Positions 1-9,720 of a stretch of 17,009 nt of DNA are shown piece after piece (positions within the stretch are counted from its first letter, which is position 1; each line of letters opens with the position of its first letter). This stretch comes from Nephromyces sp. MM_2019. Its lineage: Eukaryota > Apicomplexa > Aconoidasida > Nephromycida. Below the pieces are notes generated by a model. It had not been told where the DNA came from. It searched no databases and worked only from the letters and a program-made list of their open reading frames with translations. Where the stretch lies: positions 8,542-25,550 of the forward strand of contig JADHZB010001850.1 in assembly GCA_015657535.1 (NCBI GenBank), given 5' to 3'. A program made the position numbers and the translations under genes.

Positions 1-2040
1 ATATTCTAATATGATCAAATATGTAAATTATAAAAGTGTTAAATGTAAGGGTTTCAGTGACATTTCGGTAGGCTTATACAAATTTTCAAGTATATAATCT
101 GTGAAATGTGGATATGGATATGTGTGTGTATAAAACATACGTTTCTTATTAGCAGTGTTATATTATATAACCCAAGAAAAATTTTCAGCGAGAGTAGTTT
201 TCAAGTTTAATTGGCTACAAATACATTAAATGAGTAATTTAATTTTGTAGGCTTGGGTGCAGACTTTTGTGTGTGTGTGCGTGTTAAAGGGTGAATTGGC
301 TCCCTTATATACAATCAAGAACAACGCTTAAAAATAATGTGTGTAGGGGGGGACATCAAATTATAATTTACACAAATTTCTGGAGTATTCAGACAGGTAT
401 AGGATTACTTTAGTACAATAAATTTATTAAAATTCATCCAATTAATTTTTTTATAAGCAAATGTGTGTGTGTGTGTAGAAATCATTCATTTAAATCTTAT
501 TTCAGGCCTAAATAAATTGATTTTTTTTCAATGATGTGTGCTGAGGGTTAGTGTGTTTTTGTATGCTAGTCTATTCTGTTATTTATGCGGGTGTGTATAT
601 GTGTGTGCTGTGTAGTTTGCTTCTACTGTCTTTGTGCTACGTGTGTGTGTGTGTATGTATGTAACTTTGTAAGTTATATGGGTCCTCTTTTTTTGTTTTT
701 TATATTTTTCTAATTACGTTGAGATTGAGTGTTCTCCATTCCGGCGCCAATGTTTAAATAACAAAGGGCCAGTGTGTGTGTGTTTATGTGAGCGGGTGTT
801 TAGGTTAGATTAAATGGATATTGGCGCCTGTGTGTCTGCTTATATGTTCTTTTTTGTAACAGTCAAGATGTGTTTATTTCCTTATTTGTATGTTAAAAAT
901 AGCAATTTATCCAATAAAACCAGGCAGTGTGTAAATATCAATTTGTGTGTGTAAGGCCGCTTTTATGAATTGAAAATAATTTAATGATAATTATATGTGT
1001 AATTAGATGTAGCTGTGTTTGAATTATTATATGGTGATGTGCAATTATATTGATGATTATAATTCTTGGCCTCTTGATTATTTATGTAATAAGGGTTTTG
1101 GTTGAACACACAACTGTGGTTGTTCATCGGTATTTGTGTGTGTTTAATTAGAAATATAATGCTTCGGTATATATATGTGTGTATATATATATCTATGCTT
1201 ATAGTTCGTTTGCAGTTGTATATATCTATGTATATATAATGAATGTGTGTTGATATTTATTTGTATGTATACGCGTGTGTATGTTTACGTTTGTGTATCT
1301 ATACGTGTTTGTATATATTTGTATGTGTTTATATATAGGTGTATGTATATGTATTAAGAAAGGTGTGCGTCTATATCTTTATTTGTTTGTTTGTATTTGT
1401 GTGTTTGTGTGTGTGTATCTTTATATGTGTGACGGTGTGTCTGTTATGTGTATATGTATTTGTGATTTAGCTTATATAAGCTTGTCCCTTTGTATATGTA
1501 TATATGAAAGTAAAGTCCCGAGTTTATTATGTATCTGTCTGTTTTAATATATATAGAAGAAGATTAAGTGAGTGTTTACTCAAGAAATGTGTCATATAAT
1601 GAAGAAGAAATGTGTGTGAGTTATATTTGTTTGGTGATGTTGTCAAAATAGTTGATATTTTTGTTTGGGGGAATTGTGAAATAATTGTTTTTCAAAATAT
1701 ATAAATTGTTAAACTGTGTGTGAGTGGTTTTTTTAAAAAAGTAATTACAATTTACACGTTTTCTGATATAATGCATAATTTTTACAAATTGTGTGTGAAG
1801 AATTGTTCTACCATAATGTTGATTTGTTTTTCTTAGGTTTGTCGACTAAATATATAGTAGGTGTGCGTAAGTGTGTAAAATAATCATAGTTTGGGGTGTG
1901 CGTAAGCAAGTAATAAAGCATATATCACTTGTGTGCAAGTGTATGTACTTAATGCTCTGTGGTGGCATATTATCATAACAGCAGTTAAGCGTGAGTTAGT
2001 ATGCTGTTTTAAAATTTGTAATATTTACGAGTTTCTTAAC
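1..2040. other. AT-rich non-coding flank with scattered TG runs
   Basis: Short TGTGTG runs recur on the plus strand every few tens of bases, for example a pure TG run at 462-476. A G7 run lies at 346-352. The reading frame at 1275-1547 is a low-complexity C/V/Y/I string produced by TG and TA repeats, so I do not call a gene. A 6-bp-stem hairpin (CACTTG, loop TGTG, CAAGTG) lies at 1926-1941, and two inverted GGCGCC-containing sites lie at 743-751 and 820-828. Confidence 0.7.
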
Positions 2041-2433
2041 GAGTGTGTGTATGTTACGTTTGTGTTGTGTATTCTACGTGTAAGTGTTTGGCATGCTACG
2101 TGTGTGTGATTTATATGCTGTGATTGTGTTCGTGTTTTCTGTGTGATGTGTGTGTTTTGTGTTTGTGCTGTGTGCCCTGTATGTGTGTGCTGTGTGCCCT
2201 GTGTGTGTATACTGTGTACGCTATTTGTGTTCTATGTACTGCGTGTGTTTTATGTATTGCGTGTGTTTTGTTTACTGTGTGCTTGCTATGTGCATCTTTG
2301 TTGGGTGTGCTGCTGTGTGTGCTAAGTGTCGGTATGCAGTGTGCTAAGTGTGGGTGTGCTAAGTGTGGGTGTGCTGTGTGCTTTAAGTGCGGGTATCTTC
2401 TACTAGTTGCTCATTACTATTTTACTTTCTAAT
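2041..2433 (+). repeat. TG-rich degenerate minisatellite
   Basis: This is the most G/T-biased stretch on the left: in 2161-2220 I count 46 of 60 bases as G or T. Words such as TGTGTGCCCTGT and TGCGTGTGTTTT repeat imperfectly. GTGTGCTAAGTGT begins at 2317, 2339 and 2354, with a partial fourth copy at 2369. All three frames give Cys/Val/Leu-rich strings, which is expected from TG repeats, so the open frames here are not called as genes. Confidence 0.7.
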
Positions 2434-2445
2434 CTACTTTAATTT

Positions 2446-2469
2446 ATGTAAACACCTGAGTGTTTACAT
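2446..2469. repeat. Perfect hairpin, 10-bp stem with CTGA loop
   Basis: The left arm ATGTAAACAC (2446-2455) and the right arm GTGTTTACAT (2460-2469) are exact reverse complements around CTGA. It sits 13 nt past the end of the TG-rich minisatellite. Both arms contain the word TGTTTAC on one strand, which is the core bound by forkhead factors in animals and fungi. Confidence 0.8.
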
Positions 2470-4680
2470 GAGCTAGCTATCTATATATTTGGTTTTGTTG
2501 TAGCTTATCCAATGTGTTAACAAAGTAGTTATTTACTATGCATAACACCAAGTTTGTGTGTAGTACAAGTGGTGGTTATCTCTAACTCTGTGTGTTGAAT
2601 GTGTGCTTGATAACACATGCATTTTCCCAGTGTGGATGAATGTGTCGTAATATACATATTTTAGCTGCGTGTGTGAACTTACTTAAGTTAGTTTGAGAGT
2701 TTGATATGTGCCTGTGTTGTGTTTTATAACTTTGTTAGCATATTTCTTACAAATATCCTCCGTGTTTATGATGAGTGTTTAATATAGTTAAAATTTACCT
2801 TGCGTAAATGTTAAATGTGTGTATGTGTGTGTAATTTCTCCACAAATAATCACCGCAACAGGCAAAGCAATTAGATGGTATAGCAGATATGTGAGAAAAC
2901 GCAGAAAATACAGTGTACATACACTAAAATTAAATAACCCTAAGTACATTGACCTAACCACACTGAACATTAAAACAATTTATAGCTAACAGGGTAGCCC
3001 ATACTATCAATTTGGAAAACAAAAATTCAGAATAGCGAATTTATTGTAATTTAAGAAGTTTAGGAAAAATCACAAAAAAGGAATCTCAAAAATAAAAAGC
3101 TCATAAACAGCAATGAAAGATTTGTGAAAATTTCAGATAGCATGAGAAAGCCAAAGAAATTCAAAATTTATTTTCTTTACAAGTTTTATTAAACAACTTA
3201 AACCTAATTTTAGACTTTTATCCATCCAAGCATACAGAAAATTTTTGTTTCATTTCATACCGTTTCCTCTAAAACCCTTAAATATGATTGTTGTGGATTG
3301 TGTAGAATCATACACCTGAAGTATCCAAATTATGCTCTGAAAGGTTAAGCGAAAATCAAGAAAAACTTTAGCATAACTAACACCTAGATGGGTCTGATAT
3401 TTTCAATTATAGACATTTTAATACACTTAAGAGAAAATACTAGTTAAGCATCGTCACACGCTGATAGCTAGGAATGTGTGTATCTATTTTGAAAACCTAA
3501 CGATCTCCTTGAGTTTGGCCTTAGATTCAACAACCATGTGTTTGCATGCGTATTCTGTATATGCTTTGCATGCATTTTTACTAGATTAGTCCCTACATTT
3601 GATTTTCATTATGTGTCTGTTGAAGCACTATATATTACATAATGATCTTCCCTGTGTAATTAGTATTCCCATAAAGAGAAAATATTGTTGTTCTTTTAAA
3701 TAGTTTTGTGTTATCTCTCTGGAAAAAATTTATCCATTCTATATATCGACATAATATCATAATTCTTAAAGATGAATGCTCAGTTCAAACAAAGGATTAG
3801 ACATATATAGTAATTACTACATTACTCTTTAATTAAAAATAATTCAAAATTAATTGGTATCACTCTTTTTAGGTTATTTAAATAAAAGCTTAACAAATTT
3901 TCTACAAATAAATCCATTGAATCATTTAATTTCAGATATTGGGAAATCATCAAATTATTCAATACTCTTGTCGGTAAGTTAATTCATTTCTCAATTATTT
4001 AAAAATTTATAGTTCAAATTCTGTATTGTTGTTAATAATCATCAAGTAAAATATTCCCTGTATTACACTTATGATGTGGAATTATAAGCAACTATCAATT
4101 ATTAATCTCTTCCATACGAAATTATGAAGATTTAGTTCAATGTTCGAATGAACAGCAATATAATGTTTAATTAGTTTTATCACCTATAAGATTGGCCTCG
4201 TTCAAATAAACGAAACAACTTTTGTTGCGATTAATTTTGCATAAAATGGCTGAGAATTGGAAACTTGTTTATATTATTCAACATTATTTCCTAACATTAA
4301 ATATTTATTAGTTATTGATAATAAACTAGAATAATATAACTTGGTGGGACTACGCTTTAAAGAATTGATTTTTTTAAAATAAACTTGATTGCTTAACAAA
4401 ACTCTAAATTCATATTTTTTTAAGATGATATATATATATTTATTTAATAAATGAATTCCAACACAATTGCAGATATATGTTGTTAAGTTATAAATGTTAT
4501 ACAAAAAAATTCATTTTATGCTAATAGTTTTGCGTACTATCTTTCTAAGCATTGTTTAAGTGAAAACAAATTAAATTAAATAAGTAGGTCTTAACGTTCT
4601 ATTTATTTTTGTTCTAATCTGTATAAGTTCAGATAAGTGTGAAGTTTACAAAATTTCAGGTTAATTAAACAATTAACTAT
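2470..4680. other. AT-rich non-coding stretch with weak TG bias
   Basis: TG runs become rare. The plus strand turns A-rich at about 2840-3250 and is close to balanced from 3.5 to 4.6 kb. I find no reading frame with a recognisable protein. A 38-nt segment at 3936-3973 has good splice signals on both sides, and a stop-free stretch without ATG lies at 2792-2986; both are treated as findings only. Confidence 0.55.
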
Positions 4681-5968
4681 TAAATGGTAAGTGTGATAAT
4701 ACTGAATTTAAATATGTGTGGAAGTTGTTGGGCTACTTTGAAACCTTAATAAAGGACAATTCATCCAAAATTAATGTGTGTGAATTTTGATTAATTAGAA
4801 TTAATTAAATAGCATATTATCATTGAATTTAGATTTCATAGATAATTGGGGAGGTTGTCTCGGTGAATTACAGGTAGAGGATAAAAAGGTCAATTATAAA
4901 TAATTTAAAATTAAATTATATATATGTAACATTTTGATATTACTATATAAACGAGTTACAGCTAATAAACTAATGTGCTTTTAAGTGCTTATAATAGTAA
5001 ATCTTTGCTGGATAAAGTGAAACTTGGTGACTAAAATATTTGGTGTGTTTCTGTGTGTGGTTTTTTAATAGTAATTTTAATTATGTGCTACTATAATAGC
5101 GTTGATTTTAGTTTGTGTTAAGTCTCTGTATTGTGATAGCTGATTTTTCAATGTGAATAATGAATTAATTTTTATTTAAAAAGGTGAGACTGTTTAAAAC
5201 TGTTATTGGTGTGTAAAAACATGTGCGTTTCAAAATTTGGATATCCAAGTTATACACAACTATAATAGGTGGGAAGAGGGATTGATCGGAAAGAGGAAAG
5301 AAGTAAGAGAGATGGGGGAAGAGAGATTATTATGAATAAAAGCTAAACTTGGTGTTATCTAAATTTGTTAAAATATTTATATATTTATATATATATATAA
5401 TGGTGCCTCTTAGGTATTTTTAATATATAGTTCTGTATAAATGTGTGTCCTAGTGTGTTGGTTTGCTACGTTTGAAATAAATTGTGTGATGTATAAGAGT
5501 GAAAGAGTGTTGTATTTATGAGTAACAGATACAAATTCTCAGCTATATAAAAGTGTGACGCAAATAAATCAAACATAACAAATGCTATTTGTATCATATG
5601 TGACCTCATTATAATCTATACTCTGTATTAATTAAAGATCTAATATATGTGCCTTATTGTGCAAAAGTGGTTTGCTTACAAGCAGTTTTGGCCAAATTTA
5701 GACATTACAATTCATCTTAGCTATATATATGTGTGTTAAGCAATATATTTGTATATAACGAATTTCTTGCGTGTATTATTATCTTAGACGTATTGGAATG
5801 CTATATAGTGTGTGTTAATGATTATAAAACACATATATTTCAAATCTTAGTGTGCAAGTGTAACATTTATTATGAGTAATTTAGGTATATGCAACATAAA
5901 TACATGAGTGCTAGCATGTTTTATAGATCTGGTTACAAGTGTGAGTGATATATACCCATATATGTAGG
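4681..5968. other. AT-rich downstream flank of the RRM gene with TG runs
   Basis: TG runs on the plus strand resume. There is an AT-only run at about 5377-5400 and a purine-rich tract at 5271-5325. No gene is supported. The right-hand end probably includes the 3' UTR and termination region of the minus-strand gene. Confidence 0.6.
5271..5325 (+). repeat. Purine-rich tract (49 of 55 bases)
   Basis: Counted by hand, 49 of 55 bases are A or G, in GGAAGAGGG and GGAAAGAGGAAAG-type words. It is the longest tract of its kind in the window. It is not a mirror repeat on inspection and no long terminal repeat is visible beside it. Confidence 0.7.
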
Positions 5969-5974
5969 TTTATT
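5969..5974 (-). terminator. Candidate poly(A) signal AATAAA
   Basis: The minus strand reads AATAAA starting 96 nt downstream of the stop codon of the RRM gene. The distance suits a short 3' UTR. In such AT-rich DNA the hexamer is common by chance, and I see no clear GU-rich element after it. Confidence 0.4.
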
Positions 5975-6069
5975 ATATTCATACATGGTGTGCATATTCA
6001 TTCGTCTAAGTATTCATTTCAGGGATGTAAATTCAATCTAATTACACACATAGCTATCAAATTAATCAT

Positions 6070-8237
6070 TTAATAGGGTTGTGATCTAACAAGATTCCTT
6101 CGTTGTCGGTCTGCTCCATATAATGAAGGGTCCATGGGTGTATACACATCTGTCCTAGAAGGAGGTGGATATTTGCTGAACTGTGTAGGGCTAGCTGTAT
6201 GTGCGTATCCATAAGTATAGCCTTGTTGTGCTACTGGAAAAAAAACAGTGTATTTTGTGTTTATGTATAAATTCTAGTGGTTATATACGAAAACTCAAGA
6301 AATAAGCTACTGTGTTAAGTGTACGAGATGAGTTGTACTTAGTGAATTAATGTTATTTGATTACATATATACTATTGTGTTGTGAAAACTGGGCGTTATT
6401 AGCAGTTATAGATATCTTGTATTATATCTCTAGCTAAACTCAATTTAAGTGTGTATATGTGGAGCAGTTATGACTAAAGAAATGTGTTTATTAATCCAGG
6501 TTATGTAATACTTACACATTGGATCGGTAGGTGGGTAATATGGATGTACACTTTGTGGTGAGTATACATGAGGGTCATAAGGATATGCTAAGGTATTTAT
6601 AAATAAATGTTAACAATGTTATTTAAAAATTATATTCGTAATCGTAAAAGATTATATCAACAGACTATTACGTAAGAAAGTGTAAGCACACAAAAATATA
6701 TATATATGAATTTTTAGCACATGACACAAATATATACACATATGTGGTCATCCAATTACTATTACACTCAGCTAGGAGTGCACATCGTAAATACCTGAGA
6801 GATAGTAGGGATCTACAGGGTCATATATTGTTGGTTCACGATAAGGTGGAATTGGTGGCATACGCTGTGTTTGTTTCATTGGTCTTGATATGTGCAAATA
6901 TGGATGGGGGTTCCATAAGGTGTTAGGAATTGGTTTGGGTCGTGTGTAAGTAGGTTTCGGTAATGCTTTTTTAGCTTCACACTGGATATGAAAAAGAATT
7001 TAAAGTATAGGACATAATGTGTTGACAATAAAGAGTTGAAAAACAATGTTCATTAACTTTTATCAACATTTTTCACATAGTATACTTGATAAGATTAATA
7101 TGTATAATTACGTTTCTTCCGAGTGCTTCATGAGTACCAAGACTCTTGTCAGCGTCTTCTGGTTTCTCAAAGATTACAAAACCAAAACCTAAGACAGAAA
7201 AAAATAGAAATCAGGAGTATGAATATTTTACGAGTTACCGAATGAGTAGATAAAAATAATCAAAGTAAAGTATTCTACTGAAATTTAAGGTAGTAAAGTA
7301 AAATATACATACCTCTGGGTTTATGGTGATCTTTGTCATACATCAAATTAGATGATTTGAGAGGTCCAAATTGTTGAAAAAATTCCTTAAATTGGTCCTC
7401 ACTTACTTCCTCAGAGAGTCCACCAACAAATACACGCCCTGGGTGATCGGTAGGGTCATTTGGTAAATTTTCTTTTGCCTCCTCTCTAGGGACAGCATTC
7501 CTTACATCAACTTTTACTTCGTCCACATAGTGTTTTTGTTGCAAACATTTCTTAACAGCTGCATCTGTCTCGAAGGTGATAAAACCAAACCCGCGGCTTC
7601 TTCTGCTTGCTTTATCAACAATCACATTCGACTCAGAAATGGGGCCAAATTGTTGAAAGTATTCTTTCAATGACTCTTCTGTGGTGTTACGTCCGAGCCC
7701 GCCAACAAATATTTTCCCATAAAAACGATTTTCTTTGGCTTGTGTAGGTTCAGAGGCTTCTGTGCTGTGATTAGATGGAGGTGGAGATGGTGATGTTTGA
7801 TTTTCTTCTTTTGTTTCATAGGGGTTATTGTTGGTGTTTTGTGTAACATCCTGAGAGTTTGTGTCTTCAGCTGAAGTGGTAGGTGGATAGTCATCGTTTG
7901 GTTGTTGATATTCATCGTTAGCTTGTTGATAATCATCGTTTGCTTGTTGATAGTCAACGTTTGCTTGTTGATATTCATCATCATTTGCCTGTTCATATTC
8001 ATCATCATTTGCCTGTTGATATTCGTCATCATTTGCCTGTTGATATTCGTCATCATTTGCCTGTTGATATTCGTCATCATTTGCCTGTTGATATTCGTCA
8101 TTTGATTGCTGGTAGTCATCAGTAGTTTGCTGATAATCATTCATTGCTTGTTGGTCATCTTCAGTTGGGTTAGTGTGGTAGCCTTCCTGGGGTGAATTAT
8201 TTTCGGCCCCCTGATAAGTTTCTTCGTAATTCTCCAT
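6070..8237 (-). CDS. Two-RRM hnRNP/Musashi-like RNA-binding protein, five coding exons
   Basis: Exons in transcript order are 8237-7313, 7188-7112, 6981-6795, 6587-6516 and 6233-6070. They join in frame to 1425 nt, or 474 residues plus TAA. RRM1 spans about residues 174-250, with RNP2 KIFVGGL (175-181) and RNP1 RGFGFITF (215-222). RRM2 spans about 267-345, with RNP2 RVFVGGL (268-274) and RNP1 RGFGFVIF (308-315). Residues 29-117 are D/Y/Q/N/A repeats; 345-474 are P/Y-rich, ending in VRSQPY, a PY-type import signal. The start is set by an in-frame TAA 30 nt upstream (8267-8265) and a favourable A at -3 and G at +4. The family binds single-stranded RNA to control splicing, stability or translation, so a nuclear or shuttling mRNA-binding role is inferred. 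The tandem RRMs with a short linker resemble hnRNP A/B, DAZAP1, Musashi and plant hnRNP-like proteins; I cannot choose the orthologue. The exact splice sites are read by eye. Confidence 0.93.
6234..6515 (-). other. Intron 4 (282 nt, phase 1), tandem acceptor
   Basis: The donor is a consensus GTAAGT. The acceptor follows a run of eight T as TTTCCAGTAG, which offers two AG sites 3 nt apart. Both keep the frame: use of CAG gives Leu-Ala, use of TAG gives a single Ser. The exon 5 start at 6233 assumes the first site. Confidence 0.9.
6588..6794 (-). other. Intron 3 (207 nt, phase 1)
   Basis: The donor is CAG then GTATTT; the acceptor is AATACCTTAG. The split codon becomes alanine 397. The junction lies in the P/Y-rich tail, so support comes from frame continuity and matching P/Y composition rather than from a conserved motif. 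Confidence 0.87.
6982..7111 (-). other. Intron 2 (130 nt, phase 0)
   Basis: The donor is GTAATT, weaker than the others, and the acceptor is CATATCCAG. It falls between residues 334 and 335, near the last strand of RRM2. The joined sequence reads GRN then CEAKKALPK, matching the usual basic end of an hnRNP-type RRM. Confidence 0.88.
7189..7312 (-). other. Intron 1 (124 nt, phase 1)
   Basis: The donor is GTATGT after CCCAGAG and the acceptor is CTGTCTTAG. The intron splits the glycine codon at residue 309, inside the RNP1 motif of RRM2. Splicing restores RGFGFVIF, which is strong evidence that the junction is right. Retention would add 11 residues after the glycine and then a stop, giving a 320-residue product with a broken RRM2. 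Confidence 0.95.
7885..8151 (-). repeat. Coding minisatellite of 12 units (21 and 24 nt) in exon 1
   Basis: In plus-strand coordinates, unit starts are 7885, 7906, 7927 and 7948 (21 nt each), 7969, 7993, 8017, 8041 and 8065 (24 nt each), then 8089, 8110 and 8131 (21 nt each). They sum exactly to 267 nt. The units starting at 8017, 8041 and 8065 are identical; 7969 and 7993 differ from them by one or two bases, and the outer units are more divergent. The encoded units are of the form NDDEYQQA (8 residues) or NDEYQQA (7 residues), the long form having one extra aspartate codon. Each unit carries one tyrosine. Confidence 0.95.
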
Positions 8238-8292
8238 TTCTAAATTTCGAAATATATATTGAAATTAATATCAAATGCACGTTTATGGCGAT

Positions 8293-8513
8293 AAGTAAGG
8301 TGTTAAATATATTGTGCGTGTGTGTGTGCGTATATGTATGTGTGTAAGTGTCTTAAGAAGGGTAACAAATGCCCGGTGAATGTGGTGAGAAGTATATTGA
8401 ATGCTAAATCTGTGCATAAAAGAAGGGTATCAAATGAGTTTTTAAAGTGTTTAGAAAGATAATGAATGCGCTTGTTTTTATGTGGGTATGTGTGATAAGG
8501 AGGGTATCAAATA
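8293..8513 (-). promoter_or_regulatory. Four-copy 17-nt motif upstream of the RRM gene
   Basis: On the plus strand, copies close to AAGAAGGGTATCAAATG begin at 8355, 8420 and 8497, with a weaker fourth at 8293. Spacings are 62, 65 and 77 nt. The copies at 8420 and 8497 differ at two positions; 8355 and 8420 differ at one. The sequence between copies is much less alike, apart from short words such as GAATGC. The position just upstream of the start codon suggests a promoter or 5' UTR element, but decayed tandem repeats would look similar. Confidence 0.4.
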
Positions 8514-9720
8514 AGCTATGTATGCATATATAAGTGATCTTAAAAAGTATATGTATGTTGATGTTATAGATCAAAGTCAAATCGAAGAGTAGAATTTTGT
8601 TGTTAGTAGAGTATAGTGGGATGGAGTTAAGTATAAGATAGTTAGGGTGTCAGTTTGGAGATATGTACATTAGTAATATGTGATGTTATCTATGTGTTGA
8701 GGATGCGTTGTTAGATGCTTAAAGATAAGTGTGTATAGCTTAAAGAACTTGAGTAGGCTTTAGCTTCGAGAGTGTCAGTGGTTGCCTTATGCAGTATAAA
8801 ATTTAGGCTAAGTAGTGTGAAGTTAAGATATGTGAGGTTAAGATGTGGGTATGGTTTAAAATGTGATAGGAATCAGTACTATAAGGTTTACCGTAAAATA
8901 ATCTTCTTGGATTTGATGATGAATGGGTTAAAGGAGCCAAAGAAGAGGTTACAGCAAGTATATTAAGTATCAAAAACAGAAAATAATAAAAATTAAACTA
9001 AATATATTTGAATTGGGTGGTATTGGGTATGTTGAAGAAAAAAGAAGAGGCAAAATTCAATAGCTAAAAATTTTTTAATTTAGGTTGAGTGTGCCCTGAT
9101 CTCATGTGTAATTATAAGAGCTAGGATATTGAGAATAGGTAGTGAGCTCGTCTTGTTCAAAGGTAAATTGAAATATTAATCTAAATGTTGGTATTATGTA
9201 ATAAGTGAAATTTTTAATTTTTTTCCAATTAAACGATGTAGAGAGTAAACAATGAATTGTGTGCAAATATTTAAGAGGAGGATAGATTGGCGTGCGTGAT
9301 ATCAGTTTTGATTGTGTGTCTATAGTTTCAATTTTGATTTCATGGCTAAATGCTTTTTAAGTGTGTGGAGTTGTACGATTTTATAACATTTTCGCATATT
9401 TATTTGCTTTTGGTTTAGATGAATTTTGCTTATATGTGCATACTCGAGCTACGTACGTTTCGTGTGTTTGCTTACGCTAATATATGTAAATAAAATTGTT
9501 AACAAATTTAACACTTGAAGTGTTTTTCTTTGTGTTTTTAAATTGATGTTTAATGTATTTCTCCTGTTTTTGTGTAGATAATGTATCTCTGCTGTTAACT
9601 TGTATATAATTATTATATGAAATTTAGGTATATAAAGCTAGATGTATCTAAATTTTATGTATATTTTGTGTGTGTGTAATTATTTATTTAATTTTTTGTC
9701 TGTATATAACAATATATTTA
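8514..9720. other. Upstream flank of the RRM gene, G/T-biased, no supported gene
   Basis: The 8560-8960 part is rich in G and A on the plus strand, with loose repeats of GTTAAGATRTG-like words; 9290-9720 returns to TG runs. A 64-codon plus-strand frame at 8772-8966 has no recognisable domain. The promoter and any untranslated leader exon of the minus-strand gene would be expected here or in 8238-8513, but I see no definite TATA element beyond generic TA runs. Confidence 0.55.

Noticed and set aside
1275..1547. 90-codon C/V/Y/I-rich open frame
   Set aside because: It is a translation of TGTATG and TTTGTG repeats with no domain and no compositional change from the flanks.
2124..2432. Cys-rich 102-codon open frame on the plus strand, like a secreted or metallothionein-type protein
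   Set aside because: Two other frames over the same DNA are also open and equally Cys/Val-rich. This is what TG repeats give by translation; there is no domain and no splice support.
4008..4025. GTTCAAATTC, resembling a tRNA B box
   Set aside because: The flanks cannot form the T-arm stem and no A box or acceptor stem lies at the right distance.
4274..4504. 76-codon minus-strand frame
   Set aside because: It is I/Y/K/N-rich as expected for AT-rich DNA, with no domain or splice signals.
6744..6926. 60-codon plus-strand frame
   Set aside because: It overlaps exon 3 of the minus-strand gene in antisense and has no domain.
7667..8140. Open frames overlapping exon 1 in other frames and on the opposite strand
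   Set aside because: The repeat units are multiples of three, so several frames stay open through the array. Only the 8237-7313 frame continues into the RRMs.
8772..9000. 64-codon plus-strand frame, and an ATG-less open stretch on the opposite strand of the same region
   Set aside because: No domain in either. The C/T-rich minus strand has little G, which removes most TAG and TGA stops and lengthens open frames by chance.
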